From Thermoplasmata archaeon (lineage in GTDB: Archaea; Thermoplasmatota; Thermoplasmata; Lutacidiplasmatales; UBA184), in assembly GCA_030041075.1 (NCBI GenBank), contig JASHOP010000031.1, forward strand, positions 1 through 48,338: a stretch of 48,338 bases of DNA. Direction: 5' to 3'. Of this stretch, positions 16,597 to 23,060 are shown piece by piece. Made by a program: the position numbers and the translations under genes. Position 1 is the first letter of the stretch. Each line of letters begins with the position of its first letter. The notes under the pieces are model-generated. The model was not told where the DNA came from and ran no database searches. It saw nothing but the letters and a program-made list of their open reading frames with translations.

Positions 16597-17274
16597 GTGA
16601 CCGGCGAGGACCACCCGCGGGCGTGCACCGGCCGTCGCCTGCTCTCGCGCGGCCTCGCCGACGAGATCGGGTCGCCGCGCGACGCCGGCCCGGCGGCGAT
16701 CGTGCTCGACCCACACGCCTCCACTCCGCTCTCTCCGGCCGATCGGCCGGCGGCGCTTCGGTCGGGGGTGATCGCGATCGACTGCTCGTGGAACCGGCTC
16801 GCGGATCGAGGCGCCATCGCCCCGTCGGCCCACGGACCGTCCCCGGCGCACCCCCGGCGTCTGCCGTTCCTGCTTGCGACGAACCCTCAGCACTACGGGC
16901 GGCTCGCCGAGCTCAACACCGCGGAGGCCGCGGGCGCCGCCCTTTTCGTGCTGGGCGCGCGGGGGACTGCGGTGGAGCTCCTCGAGGGATTCGCGGGAGG
17001 CGAGGCGTTCTTCCGCGTCAACCGTGAACGCCTCGACCGGTACGCTCGCGCCCCGGGTCCGCAGGGAATCGTCGCGGCCGAGGCGGCGCTGTTCGGGCCG
17101 ACCCCGACCGGAGCGTGGACCGGTCCCGAGGCGACCCGCTTCGGCGCCGGAGCCTCAGTTCCGGGTGCGGCCGGGCGAGGCCCGGCTCCTCGGCGGCGGG
17201 AACGACCGCCCCTCGGTCGAGAGGTGGTGGAGGCGGATGTCGACCACCGAACGGACCGGCCGGTCGAGGGCTAG
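16597..17274 (+). CDS. tsr3: 18S/16S rRNA aminocarboxypropyltransferase Tsr3 (DUF367)
   Basis: Tsr3 transfers an aminocarboxypropyl group from S-adenosylmethionine to a hypermodified uridine of small-subunit rRNA. Diagnostic blocks are DHPRACTGRRLL at the start, AIVLDPHASTPLSPADRPA, VIAIDCSWNRL, RRLPFLLATNPQHYGR, LNTAEAAGAALFVLG and FRVNRERLDRYA. The GTG at 16597 loses part of the first strand (IRLWLVV lies just before it in frame), so the true start may be an unusual codon upstream, within or before the aldolase stop. The tail after about residue 165 is unconserved and overlaps the convergent phosphatase gene by 120 bases. Probably co-transcribed with the aldolase gene. Confidence 0.85.
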   Translation: MTGEDHPRACTGRRLLSRGLADEIGSPRDAGPAAIVLDPHASTPLSPADRPAALRSGVIAIDCSWNRLADRGAIAPSAHGPSPAHPRRLPFLLATNPQHYGRLAELNTAEAAGAALFVLGARGTAVELLEGFAGGEAFFRVNRERLDRYARAPGPQGIVAAEAALFGPTPTGAWTGPEATRFGAGASVPGAAGRGPAPRRRERPPLGREVVEADVDHRTDRPVEG

Positions 17275-18090
17275 ATCGCCGGTGATGACCCCGCCGTACT
17301 CCTCGTAGACGCGCGTGGTGTGCAGCGTCATCACCCGCTCGCCGTAGAGCGCCTTCCCCGTCAGATCCGGGTCATGGCCCCGTAGGACGAGCGCGAGACC
17401 GCTCGCCGCCAGGAACCGGTCGAGGTCCGGAGCGCCCCACGGCTCGGCCGCGCCCCTTCGCGCCCGGGACGCGGCGCATTCCGCCCAGACGACCTCGGCG
17501 AGGAGGGGATCGTCCACGGTCCGGAACACCCGGCTCCAGGGAGTCCCTTCGAGGTGGCGCGGGAACCCGGCGTGCGCGAGATACGCGCCGCTCCTCGTCT
17601 CCGCCGCTAGGGGGCCGCGTTCGAGGAGTCCCATCAACCGCGAGTACCGCGACGGGTCGTCCCCCCACAGCCGCTTCACCTCGGTCGGAAGGTCGAGCGG
17701 TCTCGCCGCGATCCGCCGCGTCGTCTCGTGATTCCCCTGGAGGAGGAAGACCCGGGCCGGGGAGCGCGCGGCGGTCGACAGAAGGAAGAAGGCGTTGGCG
17801 ATCGATCCGGCGCCGCAGTCGTCCGGTACCCGGTCGATGTAGTCGCCGAGGCCGACGAGCACCGTGCCCCGTCCGCCGGCCTCGAACCGGGCTACGACCT
17901 CCCGGGTGGAGGGCCAGTCTCCGTGCGAGTCGCCGAAGACGATCGCGCGCTCGAGGTCGGGTCCCCCGATCGTCACGAACGCCGGGTGGCGCGGTACCGT
18001 GCGCTCGAGCTCCTCGAGGAGCGCGTCGGCCTCCTCGGGCCCGAGCGCGAGGACCTCCTCGGGCGAGGCGGGAAGTCCGGGTCCCGTCAT
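17155..18090 (-). CDS. PPP-family serine/threonine phosphatase
   Basis: 311 residues with the three metal-binding signatures of the PPP superfamily in order: GDSHGD (53-58, equivalent to GDxHG), GDYIDR (82-87, GDxxDR) and GNHE (119-122), followed by AHAGFP and RGHDP, which supply further metal and phosphate ligands. It should be a two-metal phosphoprotein or small-phosphoester phosphatase in the cytoplasm. The N-terminal 40 residues form an acidic helix (PEEADALLEELER). The ATG at 18090 follows a long G-run, just downstream of two tRNA genes on the same strand. The C-terminal 40 residues overlap tsr3 and may not be structured. Confidence 0.9.
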   Translation of the reverse strand: MTGPGLPASPEEVLALGPEEADALLEELERTVPRHPAFVTIGGPDLERAIVFGDSHGDWPSTREVVARFEAGGRGTVLVGLGDYIDRVPDDCGAGSIANAFFLLSTAARSPARVFLLQGNHETTRRIAARPLDLPTEVKRLWGDDPSRYSRLMGLLERGPLAAETRSGAYLAHAGFPRHLEGTPWSRVFRTVDDPLLAEVVWAECAASRARRGAAEPWGAPDLDRFLAASGLALVLRGHDPDLTGKALYGERVMTLHTTRVYEEYGGVITGDLALDRPVRSVVDIRLHHLSTEGRSFPPPRSRASPGRTRN

Positions 18091-18130
18091 CGCCGGCCCC
18101 CCCCCCCGGGGGGGAATGCGGGGGGCCGGA

Positions 18131-18165
18131 GTTCCTGGCGGCCGGTCGAGGCGACCGGCCGGCCC
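18131..18165 (-). other. tRNA-Leu(TAG) T-loop intron (35 nt)
   Basis: Inserted between tRNA positions 59 and 60, the same site as in tRNA-Gln. A 9-bp inner hairpin, GGCCGGTCG/CGACCGGCC with loop CCT, closes the intron. The exon TTC can pair with GAA or GGA near the intron 3' end, giving a relaxed bulge-helix-bulge. The ends were set by analogy with tRNA-Gln; a one-base shift is possible. Confidence 0.75.
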
Positions 18166-18213
18166 TTTGAACCGGCGAATGCCCTAGGCAACAGGGTCCT
18201 AAGCCCTGCCTCG

Positions 18214-18240
18214 CTGACCCCGCCGCCGAGCGGCAGCGGA
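18214..18240 (-). other. tRNA-Leu(TAG) D-loop intron (27 nt)
   Basis: An 8-bp inner helix CCGCTGCC/GGCGGCGG with loop GCTC sits next to the 3-base bulge AAT. The central 4-bp helix is exon GGCC with intron GGTC, and the second bulge is AGC. Cutting after the second base of each bulge removes 27 nt and leaves a normal D-loop. The outer helix is not contiguous, so this is a relaxed motif. Confidence 0.75.
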
Positions 18241-18291
18241 TTGGCCGTGCTGGAGCACCCCCGCACCGTGAGCCTCCCATCGGAGGAGAGG

Positions 18292-18398
18292 TAGCCCCGG
18301 CAGGAGTTTCGGCCGGCGGGTCGCGCCCGGCCCGCGGCCTTCGAACCTGCGTCGCGAGATCCAGAGTCTCGCATGATTGGCCACTACACCACGGGGCT
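18292..18398 (-). tRNA. tRNA-Gln (anticodon CTG) with a T-loop intron
   Basis: Acceptor stem AGCCCCG/CGGGGCT with A73; D-arm typical of archaeal tRNA-Gln (GGTGTAGTGGCCAATCATG); anticodon stem CGAGA/TCTCG with loop CTCTGGA, anticodon CTG. The T-stem GCAGG/CCTGC encloses 41 bases rather than 7. Deleting 18306-18339 (34 nt) yields a 73-nt tRNA with the standard T-loop TTCGAAT. No intron after position 37. A TATA box lies 29 bases upstream. In archaea this tRNA is normally charged with Glu by GluRS and amidated. Confidence 0.93.
18306..18339 (-). other. tRNA-Gln(CTG) T-loop intron (34 nt)
   Basis: A complete bulge-helix-bulge: outer helix GCAGG/CCTGC (the T-stem), bulge ACT, central 4-bp helix TTCG/CGAA, bulge AAG, inner helix GCCG/CGGC continued by CGGG/CCCG. 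Cutting AA|G and AC|T, as splicing endonuclease does, joins positions 59 and 60 and restores TTCGAAT. Confidence 0.88.
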
Positions 18399-18422
18399 AC
18401 GGCGGCTCTTAGCTTCGCGTCG

Positions 18423-18430
18423 TTGATAAC
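18423..18430 (-). promoter_or_regulatory. TATA box of the tRNA-Gln/tRNA-Leu unit
   Basis: GTTATCAA on the minus strand is centred 29 bases upstream of the tRNA-Gln 5' end. No comparable element precedes tRNA-Leu(TAG), in keeping with one transcript for both. Confidence 0.55.
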
Positions 18431-18543
18431 CGTTGTCGAGTCGGGGCGTCGTTTCCCGGACTCCGGGCCCGATCGACCGAGCTTCACCCGCCGGCCCATA
18501 TAGTCGAGCGAGGTCGGCGGAAGGTCCTTGCGTGGGAGGTCGC

Positions 18544-20355
18544 ATGACGGAACCGGCGACGGTCCCAGCGGCCGAAACGGGTGGGATCCGCGCGTCGGGG
18601 TCCGAGTCGCCGGCCCCTCGCCCCGACCGGCCGGAGCCGGCGGGCGTTGACCCGTTCGGAGGGTCCACGGCCCGGTCGGTCGCGATCTACGTCGCGCTCC
18701 CGCTCGCGGTGATCGTGACCGCGACCGTCGTTCCCGCCGTGTCGATCGAACGGATCGCCGCGTACCTCCCCACGGCGAGCGTCGACGTCACGTACTCGTT
18801 CGTCCGGATGGTCGCCGCCTACGCGCTCTCGCTGGTCTTCGCGCTGGGCTACGGCTACTACGCGGCCACGCGGCGGACGAGCGAGCGGGTGATGATCCCG
18901 GTGCTGGACATCCTCCAGTCGGTCCCGATCCTGGGATTCTTCCCCGTGGTGATCGTCCTGTTCCTGTCGCTGCCCGGGCCGATGTTCCTCGGCCCGAACC
19001 TCGCCTCCGTGTTCCTGATCTTCACCTCGATGTCGTGGAACATGGTGTTCGGCGTCTACGAGTCGCTGAAGACGCTCCCGACCGAGCTGCGCGAGGCGTC
19101 CGACACGTTCGGCCTCCGTGGGTTCCTGAAGTTCCGCCGTGTCCTGTTCCCCGCGACGGTCAACCGACTCGTGTACAACTCGGTCCTCTCGTGGACGGGG
19201 GGCTGGTTCTTCCTGGTCGAGGCGGAGATCTTCACGACCAACCGCGCCGGACTTCCGGGGATCGGGAGCTATCTGTCCTACGCCGCTGCGGCCGGCAACG
19301 GCGCCAAGTTCGTCGCGGGGCTCATCGCGCTCGTCCTCGTGATCGTGGCGCTCGACTTTCTCGTCTGGCGTCCCCTCGGTCGTCGGGCCCAGAAGTACCG
19401 CTACGACCAGGTCCCGTCGGGCGAGGGCGACCTCATCCCCGCGCCGTACAGTCGGGGCCGGTTCCGACGGGCGGCGTCGTACGTCACGCGCGGCGTGCGG
19501 TCCGGCGTTTCGCGCCTGAGCACGCCGCTCGTCCAGCTCGCGGCGATCCGGGTGTGGCCCAGCCGGCGCCCGAGCCCGCTTCGGCGGACGGCGATCTCCT
19601 ACGTTTCGGTGGGCGCGATCCTGGTGATCGTCTGGCTGATGCTCATCGCGATCGTGATCGCCGTGTTCCACGTCTACACGGGGCCGATCGCGCCGTCGGT
19701 CCAGCACCAGCTCCTCGAGCTCCCCGCGGCCGCGGGCGCCTCGACCCTTCGCGTCGTGGTGGCGTACGCCCTCTGCCTCGCCATCGCGTTCCCGCTCGCG
19801 ATCCACGTAGCGCGTAGCCGGCGGGCCGCGCACCTGGGGCTGCCGGTGGTCGAGGTGATCGCGTCGTTCCCCGCCACCGCGCTCTTCCCGGCGATCATCT
19901 TCGTTCTGGTGCCGTACCTGAGCGCGCAGGGCGTCGCGATCCTGATGCTGATGACCGGGATGCTGTGGTACCTCTTCTTCAACCTCCTCTCCGGGGTCCG
20001 CTCGATCCCGCCGGACCTCGAGGAGGCCGCCCGGGCGTTCGGGATCCGCGGCCGGCGGTTCTTCCGGCGCGTGCTGTTCCCGGGCGTCTTCCCCGCTCTC
20101 GTCACGGGTTCGATCACCGCCTTCGGGGGCGGGTGGAACACGCTCATCGTCGCGGAGTATCTCAGCGTCAACCCGTCGCGCACGCTGAGCGTGCTCGGCC
20201 TCGGGCAGCTGATCGACATCGGGTACGTCGAGCCGAACGGCGTACCGCTGATGGTCTCCGCCCTCCTGGCGCTCGTCGCGACCGTGATCGCCATCAACGA
20301 GCTCATATGGAAGCCGCTCTACCGCCGGTCGGTCGAGCGTTTCCGCATCGATTGA
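18544..20355 (+). CDS. ABC transporter permease, two permease domains in one chain
   Basis: 603 residues. Two binding-protein-dependent permease domains (SsuC/TauC/NrtB type) are fused in one polypeptide, so it could form a pseudo-dimeric channel by itself. Each half ends with an EAA loop that docks on the ATPase: TELREASDTFGLRGF-KFRRVLFP in the first and PDLEEAARAFGIRG-FFRRVLFP in the second. About 12 membrane helices; a linker of about 60 residues with many Arg/Ser separates the halves. The ATG at 18544 precedes a Pro-rich cytoplasmic tail; a TATA-like CATATAG lies at about 18498. The ATPase gene follows after 20 bases. No substrate-binding protein gene is adjacent, so the substrate (nitrate, sulfonate, bicarbonate or metal in related systems) is open. 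Confidence 0.9.
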   Translation: MTEPATVPAAETGGIRASGSESPAPRPDRPEPAGVDPFGGSTARSVAIYVALPLAVIVTATVVPAVSIERIAAYLPTASVDVTYSFVRMVAAYALSLVFALGYGYYAATRRTSERVMIPVLDILQSVPILGFFPVVIVLFLSLPGPMFLGPNLASVFLIFTSMSWNMVFGVYESLKTLPTELREASDTFGLRGFLKFRRVLFPATVNRLVYNSVLSWTGGWFFLVEAEIFTTNRAGLPGIGSYLSYAAAAGNGAKFVAGLIALVLVIVALDFLVWRPLGRRAQKYRYDQVPSGEGDLIPAPYSRGRFRRAASYVTRGVRSGVSRLSTPLVQLAAIRVWPSRRPSPLRRTAISYVSVGAILVIVWLMLIAIVIAVFHVYTGPIAPSVQHQLLELPAAAGASTLRVVVAYALCLAIAFPLAIHVARSRRAAHLGLPVVEVIASFPATALFPAIIFVLVPYLSAQGVAILMLMTGMLWYLFFNLLSGVRSIPPDLEEAARAFGIRGRRFFRRVLFPGVFPALVTGSITAFGGGWNTLIVAEYLSVNPSRTLSVLGLGQLIDIGYVEPNGVPLMVSALLALVATVIAINELIWKPLYRRSVERFRID

Positions 20356-20375
20356 GGGCAGCCGGGACGGAGGCG

Positions 20376-21182
20376 ATGTCGCTCATCCAGGTGCAGCACG
20401 TCGACAAGTCGTTCGCCTCGGGCCACGGCTCGATCTCGATCATGAAGGACGTCTCCTTCGAGGTGAAGGACTCCGACTTCGTCGCGATCGTGGGTCCGTC
20501 CGGGTGCGGCAAGTCGACGCTGCTGCGGCTGATCCAGGGCCTCGACCGGCCGTCGGGGGGCCGGATCACGTTCCACGAGCAGGCGGTCGACACCGTCTGC
20601 GGCCACATGGCGATGGTGTTCCAGAACTTCGCGCTGTTCCCCTGGCTCACGGTCTCGCAGAACGTCGCGTTCGGCCTCGAGGCGCTCGGATGGGAGAAGG
20701 AGCGCATGGCCGCGCAGGTCGAGCGGTACATCTCGGTCACCGGTCTCGAGGGGTTCCAGGAGGCGTACCCCCGCGAGCTGTCGGGGGGGATGCGCCAGCG
20801 GGTGGGGCTCGCCCGGGCCCTCGCGGTCGACCCCGAGGTCCTGCTGATGGACGAGCCGTTCAGCGCGTTGGACGCCCTGACGGCCGAGAGCCTCCGGGAA
20901 GAGATCCTCCAGCTCTGGCGCGATCCCCAGCTTCCCCCGGACGCGGTGCTTCTCGTCACGCACAACATCGAGGAGGCGATCCAGCTTGCCGACCGGATCG
21001 TGGTGCTGTCGCGGCGGCCGGGGCGGGTCCTCGCGGAGGTGGCGGTCGACCTTCCACGCCCCCGGGACCGCAAATCGGCCGCGTTCTACGACCTGACCGA
21101 TCGGGTCTATTCCCTGATCACGCAGCCGGGGCCCCTGACGGGGGGGTCGGCGGCGGCCGAAGGGTCGGCTCCGGCCTCCTAA
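20376..21182 (+). CDS. ABC transporter ATP-binding protein (NrtD/SsuB/TauB type)
   Basis: 268 residues. Walker A GPSGCGKST at 40-48, Q-loop VFQNFALFPWLTV, signature LSGGMRQRVGLARAL, Walker B VLLMDEPFSALDALT and H-loop LLVTHNIEEAI are all present. The ALFPWLTV sequence after the Q-loop is typical of importers for nitrate, sulfonate and related anions. It should power the fused permease encoded upstream. Relatives often carry an extra C-terminal AAA-associated domain; here the chain ends in a short Gly/Ala/Ser-rich tail, and that domain is encoded by the next gene. Confidence 0.93.
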   Translation: MSLIQVQHVDKSFASGHGSISIMKDVSFEVKDSDFVAIVGPSGCGKSTLLRLIQGLDRPSGGRITFHEQAVDTVCGHMAMVFQNFALFPWLTVSQNVAFGLEALGWEKERMAAQVERYISVTGLEGFQEAYPRELSGGMRQRVGLARALAVDPEVLLMDEPFSALDALTAESLREEILQLWRDPQLPPDAVLLVTHNIEEAIQLADRIVVLSRRPGRVLAEVAVDLPRPRDRKSAAFYDLTDRVYSLITQPGPLTGGSAAAEGSAPAS

Positions 21183-21233
21183 ACCTTATAGCGGGTGGGC
21201 CTTCGGAAGAGGTAGTTCCGACCAGGGACGGCC

Positions 21234-21845
21234 GTGCCGACCAGCTACCCCAAGTGCAACCCGACCGAGATGTTCGGTCTCCTCGTCCTCCTGGACTCGC
21301 ACAGCGGTTCCGAGGACGTGGCGCTGCTCGCGCGCGACCTCGACCTCGAGATCGACGAGATATTCCCCGCGCTCGAGTACTCCGAGGTCCTCGGGCTCGT
21401 CCAGGTCGCCGACGGTCGCGCGACGTTCACGGAGATGGGACGCACGTTCGTGGCGGCGTCGATCCGCGAGCGCAAGGCCCTCCTCCGGGAGCAGCTCAAG
21501 CGAACGACCCTGTTCCGGACCCTCCTCCGGGCGCTGGAGAGCCATCCCGACCACCGGCTCACCGACGACGAGCTCGTGCAGATCTTCTCGTTCACCACCG
21601 CGCGAGCGGACGACGCGGTCCAGAACATCGTCAACTGGGGCCGGTACGCCGACCTGTTCCGCTACGACTCGGAGGACCACTCCCTGGTCCTGACGCGCCG
21701 ACCGTCGTCGCCCAAGGGCGGCGGGGGCCGCTCGTCGCCCCCGACGCCGCAGCCGTCGGGCCCGGCCGGGGCGACCGGAAAGAAGCCGCCGGCGTCCACC
21801 CTACCCGAGACCGGCTCCCGCGGGGCGGCGTCCGCGACCGGATAG
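21234..21845 (+). CDS. stand-alone AAA-associated C-terminal domain protein (AAA_assoc_C)
   Basis: 203 residues from a GTG. The first 145 residues match the AAA_assoc_C domain, usually the C-terminal domain of NrtD-type ABC ATPases: MFGLLVLLDSHSGSEDVALL, LEIDEIFPALEYSEVLGLV, FTEMGRTFVAASIRERK and NIVNWGRYADLFRYD. It contains a winged-helix-like half and is thought to regulate the transporter. Here it is a separate protein, followed by a disordered Pro/Gly/Ser tail of about 50 residues. A TATA-like CTTATAG at about 21185 suggests it can be transcribed independently of the ATPase gene. Confidence 0.85.
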   Translation: MPTSYPKCNPTEMFGLLVLLDSHSGSEDVALLARDLDLEIDEIFPALEYSEVLGLVQVADGRATFTEMGRTFVAASIRERKALLREQLKRTTLFRTLLRALESHPDHRLTDDELVQIFSFTTARADDAVQNIVNWGRYADLFRYDSEDHSLVLTRRPSSPKGGGGRSSPPTPQPSGPAGATGKKPPASTLPETGSRGAASATG

Positions 21846-21930
21846 ACCGGACCGACGCCGGGGCCACCACATTCCGGGGCCGTAACTTCGAGCTTAAGCG
21901 ACCGCCGCAACTCCGAACGCAGGACCGATC

Positions 21931-22491
21931 GTGCCGGATCTCACCGTCGTCGGCCTACCCGGGAGCCTGCGAAGGAACGCCTACAGCGCGAGCCTCCTGC
22001 GGGCCGCCCGGGAGCTCGCCCCGCCCGGGTGCCGGATCGAGATCGCCGACATCGCGGCCTTTCCCGTGTTCAACCAGGACGACGAGGCGACCCCTCCGCC
22101 GCCGGTCCGAAAGCTCAAGGACCGGGTGAAGGCGGCGGACGCGGTCCTGTTCTCGCTGAACGAGCACAACTACGGTCTTTCGGCCGCCGAGAAGAACGTC
22201 CTCGACTGGGTCTCCCGACCGTATCCTGACAACTCGTGGAACGGCAAGCCCGCGGGAATCGTCAGCGTCTCGACCGGGATGATCGGCGGGGCGCGCGCCC
22301 AGTACGAGCTGCGCCAGTCGATGGTCTTCCTCAACCTGTTCCCGATCAACCGGCCCGAGGTGTTCGTGCCGTTCGCCGCCCAGAAGTTCGACGCGGAAGG
22401 GCGGCTCACGGACGAGCCGACCCGGAAGATCCTGGCCGCCCACCTCGCCGAGCTGGCCCGACACGCCCGCGTGCTGGCCGGGCGGCCGTAG
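21931..22491 (+). CDS. NAD(P)H-dependent FMN reductase family protein
   Basis: 186 residues with a flavodoxin-like fold. The first loop after strand 1, GLPGSLRRNAYSASLLRAA, binds the FMN phosphate, and the segment NEHNYGLSAAEKNVLDWVSR is the counterpart of the PEYN..P..LKNALDW motif of the family (here EHNYG replaces PEYNG). A late strand-loop is SVSTGMIGGARAQYELRQ. It likely reduces quinones, azo compounds or metal oxyanions with NAD(P)H; the natural substrate is unknown. Start GTG, with a TTAAGC element about 35 bases upstream. It stands alone between the ABC operon and tRNA-Ala. Confidence 0.9.
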   Translation: MPDLTVVGLPGSLRRNAYSASLLRAARELAPPGCRIEIADIAAFPVFNQDDEATPPPPVRKLKDRVKAADAVLFSLNEHNYGLSAAEKNVLDWVSRPYPDNSWNGKPAGIVSVSTGMIGGARAQYELRQSMVFLNLFPINRPEVFVPFAAQKFDAEGRLTDEPTRKILAAHLAELARHARVLAGRP

Positions 22492-22536
22492 CCTCCGGAC
22501 GGGACCCGCTCCCACCGGACCGCGTCCCGGCGAAGG

Positions 22537-22544
22537 GGTTAAAC
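22537..22544 (+). promoter_or_regulatory. TATA box of tRNA-Ala
   Basis: GGTTAAAC is centred 29 bases upstream of the tRNA-Ala 5' end. Confidence 0.5.
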
Positions 22545-22569
22545 TCGTTCCTCCCTCCCCCGCGTCCGC

Positions 22570-22641
22570 GGGCACGTAGATCAGCGGAAGATCGCTGCTT
22601 TCGCAAAGCAGAGGTCGGGGGTTCAAATCCCCCCGTGTCCA
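22570..22641 (+). tRNA. tRNA-Ala (anticodon CGC)
   Basis: A complete 72-nt tRNA without intron. Acceptor GGGCACG/CGTGTCC contains the G3:U70 pair that identifies tRNA-Ala; A73 follows. Anticodon stem CTGCT/AGCAG with loop TTCGCAA, anticodon CGC, decodes GCG. T-arm GGGGG-TTCAAAT-CCCCC. No CCA is encoded. Confidence 0.95.
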
Positions 22642-23060
22642 CTCGGGCGGACCGCACGCCTCGGACCGGCCCCGTAGTTGCCTTCGGCGGGACCTTTGTT
22701 CCTGCGACCGTCGCCTACGGGATCGGACCGTCCCGGCGCGCCGCCCGGCGGCACGGGGGCTGACTCCCCGGGGGTTGAAGTTCCGGGGTAGCCTTGCGCG
22801 ACGGGCGCCTCGGGCGCGGTCCGGACGGTCGGGGGGTGCCGACCGACCTCGGCGGACCGCGCTCGCACCCCGGGAGGGACGCCTGCCGGGGGTCGGGTAA
22901 CGCCGGCTAGGAAACCGTGGGCCCCGGGGCGCCTTCACGGGAGGAAGGCCCCCCTCGGCACGGGCGCGGCCAGCGCTCCGGCCCCTGAAGCGGGTGGATG
23001 CCAAGGAGACAAAAGAATAAGAGAGGCCACGGGCCACTATTAGACTCGATAAGGGGTGCC
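22642..23060. other. hairpin-rich non-coding stretch, possible structured RNA
   Basis: No convincing protein frame. Several strong hairpins can be read directly: CCCGTAG/CTACGGG around 22670-22720; GGCT...AGCC with inner CCCCGG/CCGGGG at 22758-22793; a 9-bp helix GCGCGGTCC (22814-22822) with GGACCGCGC (22854-22862), enclosing CGGTCGG/CCGACCG at 22826-22845; and CCTTC/GAAGG at about 22932-22948. Single-stranded stretches such as GGGTAACGCC and GGAAACCG lie between. I looked for hallmarks of SRP RNA, RNase P RNA and 5S rRNA and found no full set. The end of the stretch must contain the promoter of the 23061 gene. A stable RNA is possible but unproven. Confidence 0.35.

Larger units (their letters stand above)
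18117..18264 (-). tRNA. tRNA-Leu (anticodon TAG) with two introns
   Basis: A class II tRNA interrupted twice. Acceptor stem GCGGGGG/CCCCCGC with A73; anticodon stem CAGGG/CCCTG with loop CTTAGGA, anticodon TAG; variable arm TGCC-TAG-GGCA; T-stem GCCGG/CCGGC. Between the D-stem halves (CTC/GAG) there are 40 bases instead of about 13, and the T-loop is 42 bases instead of 7. Removing 18214-18240 (27 nt) and 18131-18165 (35 nt) gives an 86-nt tRNA with D-loop CAGCACGGCCAAC (A14, G18, G19, A21 present) and T-loop TTCAAAT. There is no intron at the canonical site after position 37. It lies 27 bases downstream of tRNA-Gln and probably shares its transcript. Confidence 0.88.

Noticed and set aside
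22642-23060. RNase P RNA or SRP RNA
   Set aside because: The RNase P core (GAGGAAAGUCC with the distal partner ACAGAANCCGGCUUA) and the SRP helix 8 motif (GGAAGGGAGCAGC-like) are not present in either orientation, so I leave the stretch unassigned.
22998-23060. Longer N-terminus for the peptide-binding protein starting at 22998
   Set aside because: The 21 extra residues are polar and basic,unlike the signal region of related proteins, and the AT-rich element just ahead of 23061 fits a promoter instead.
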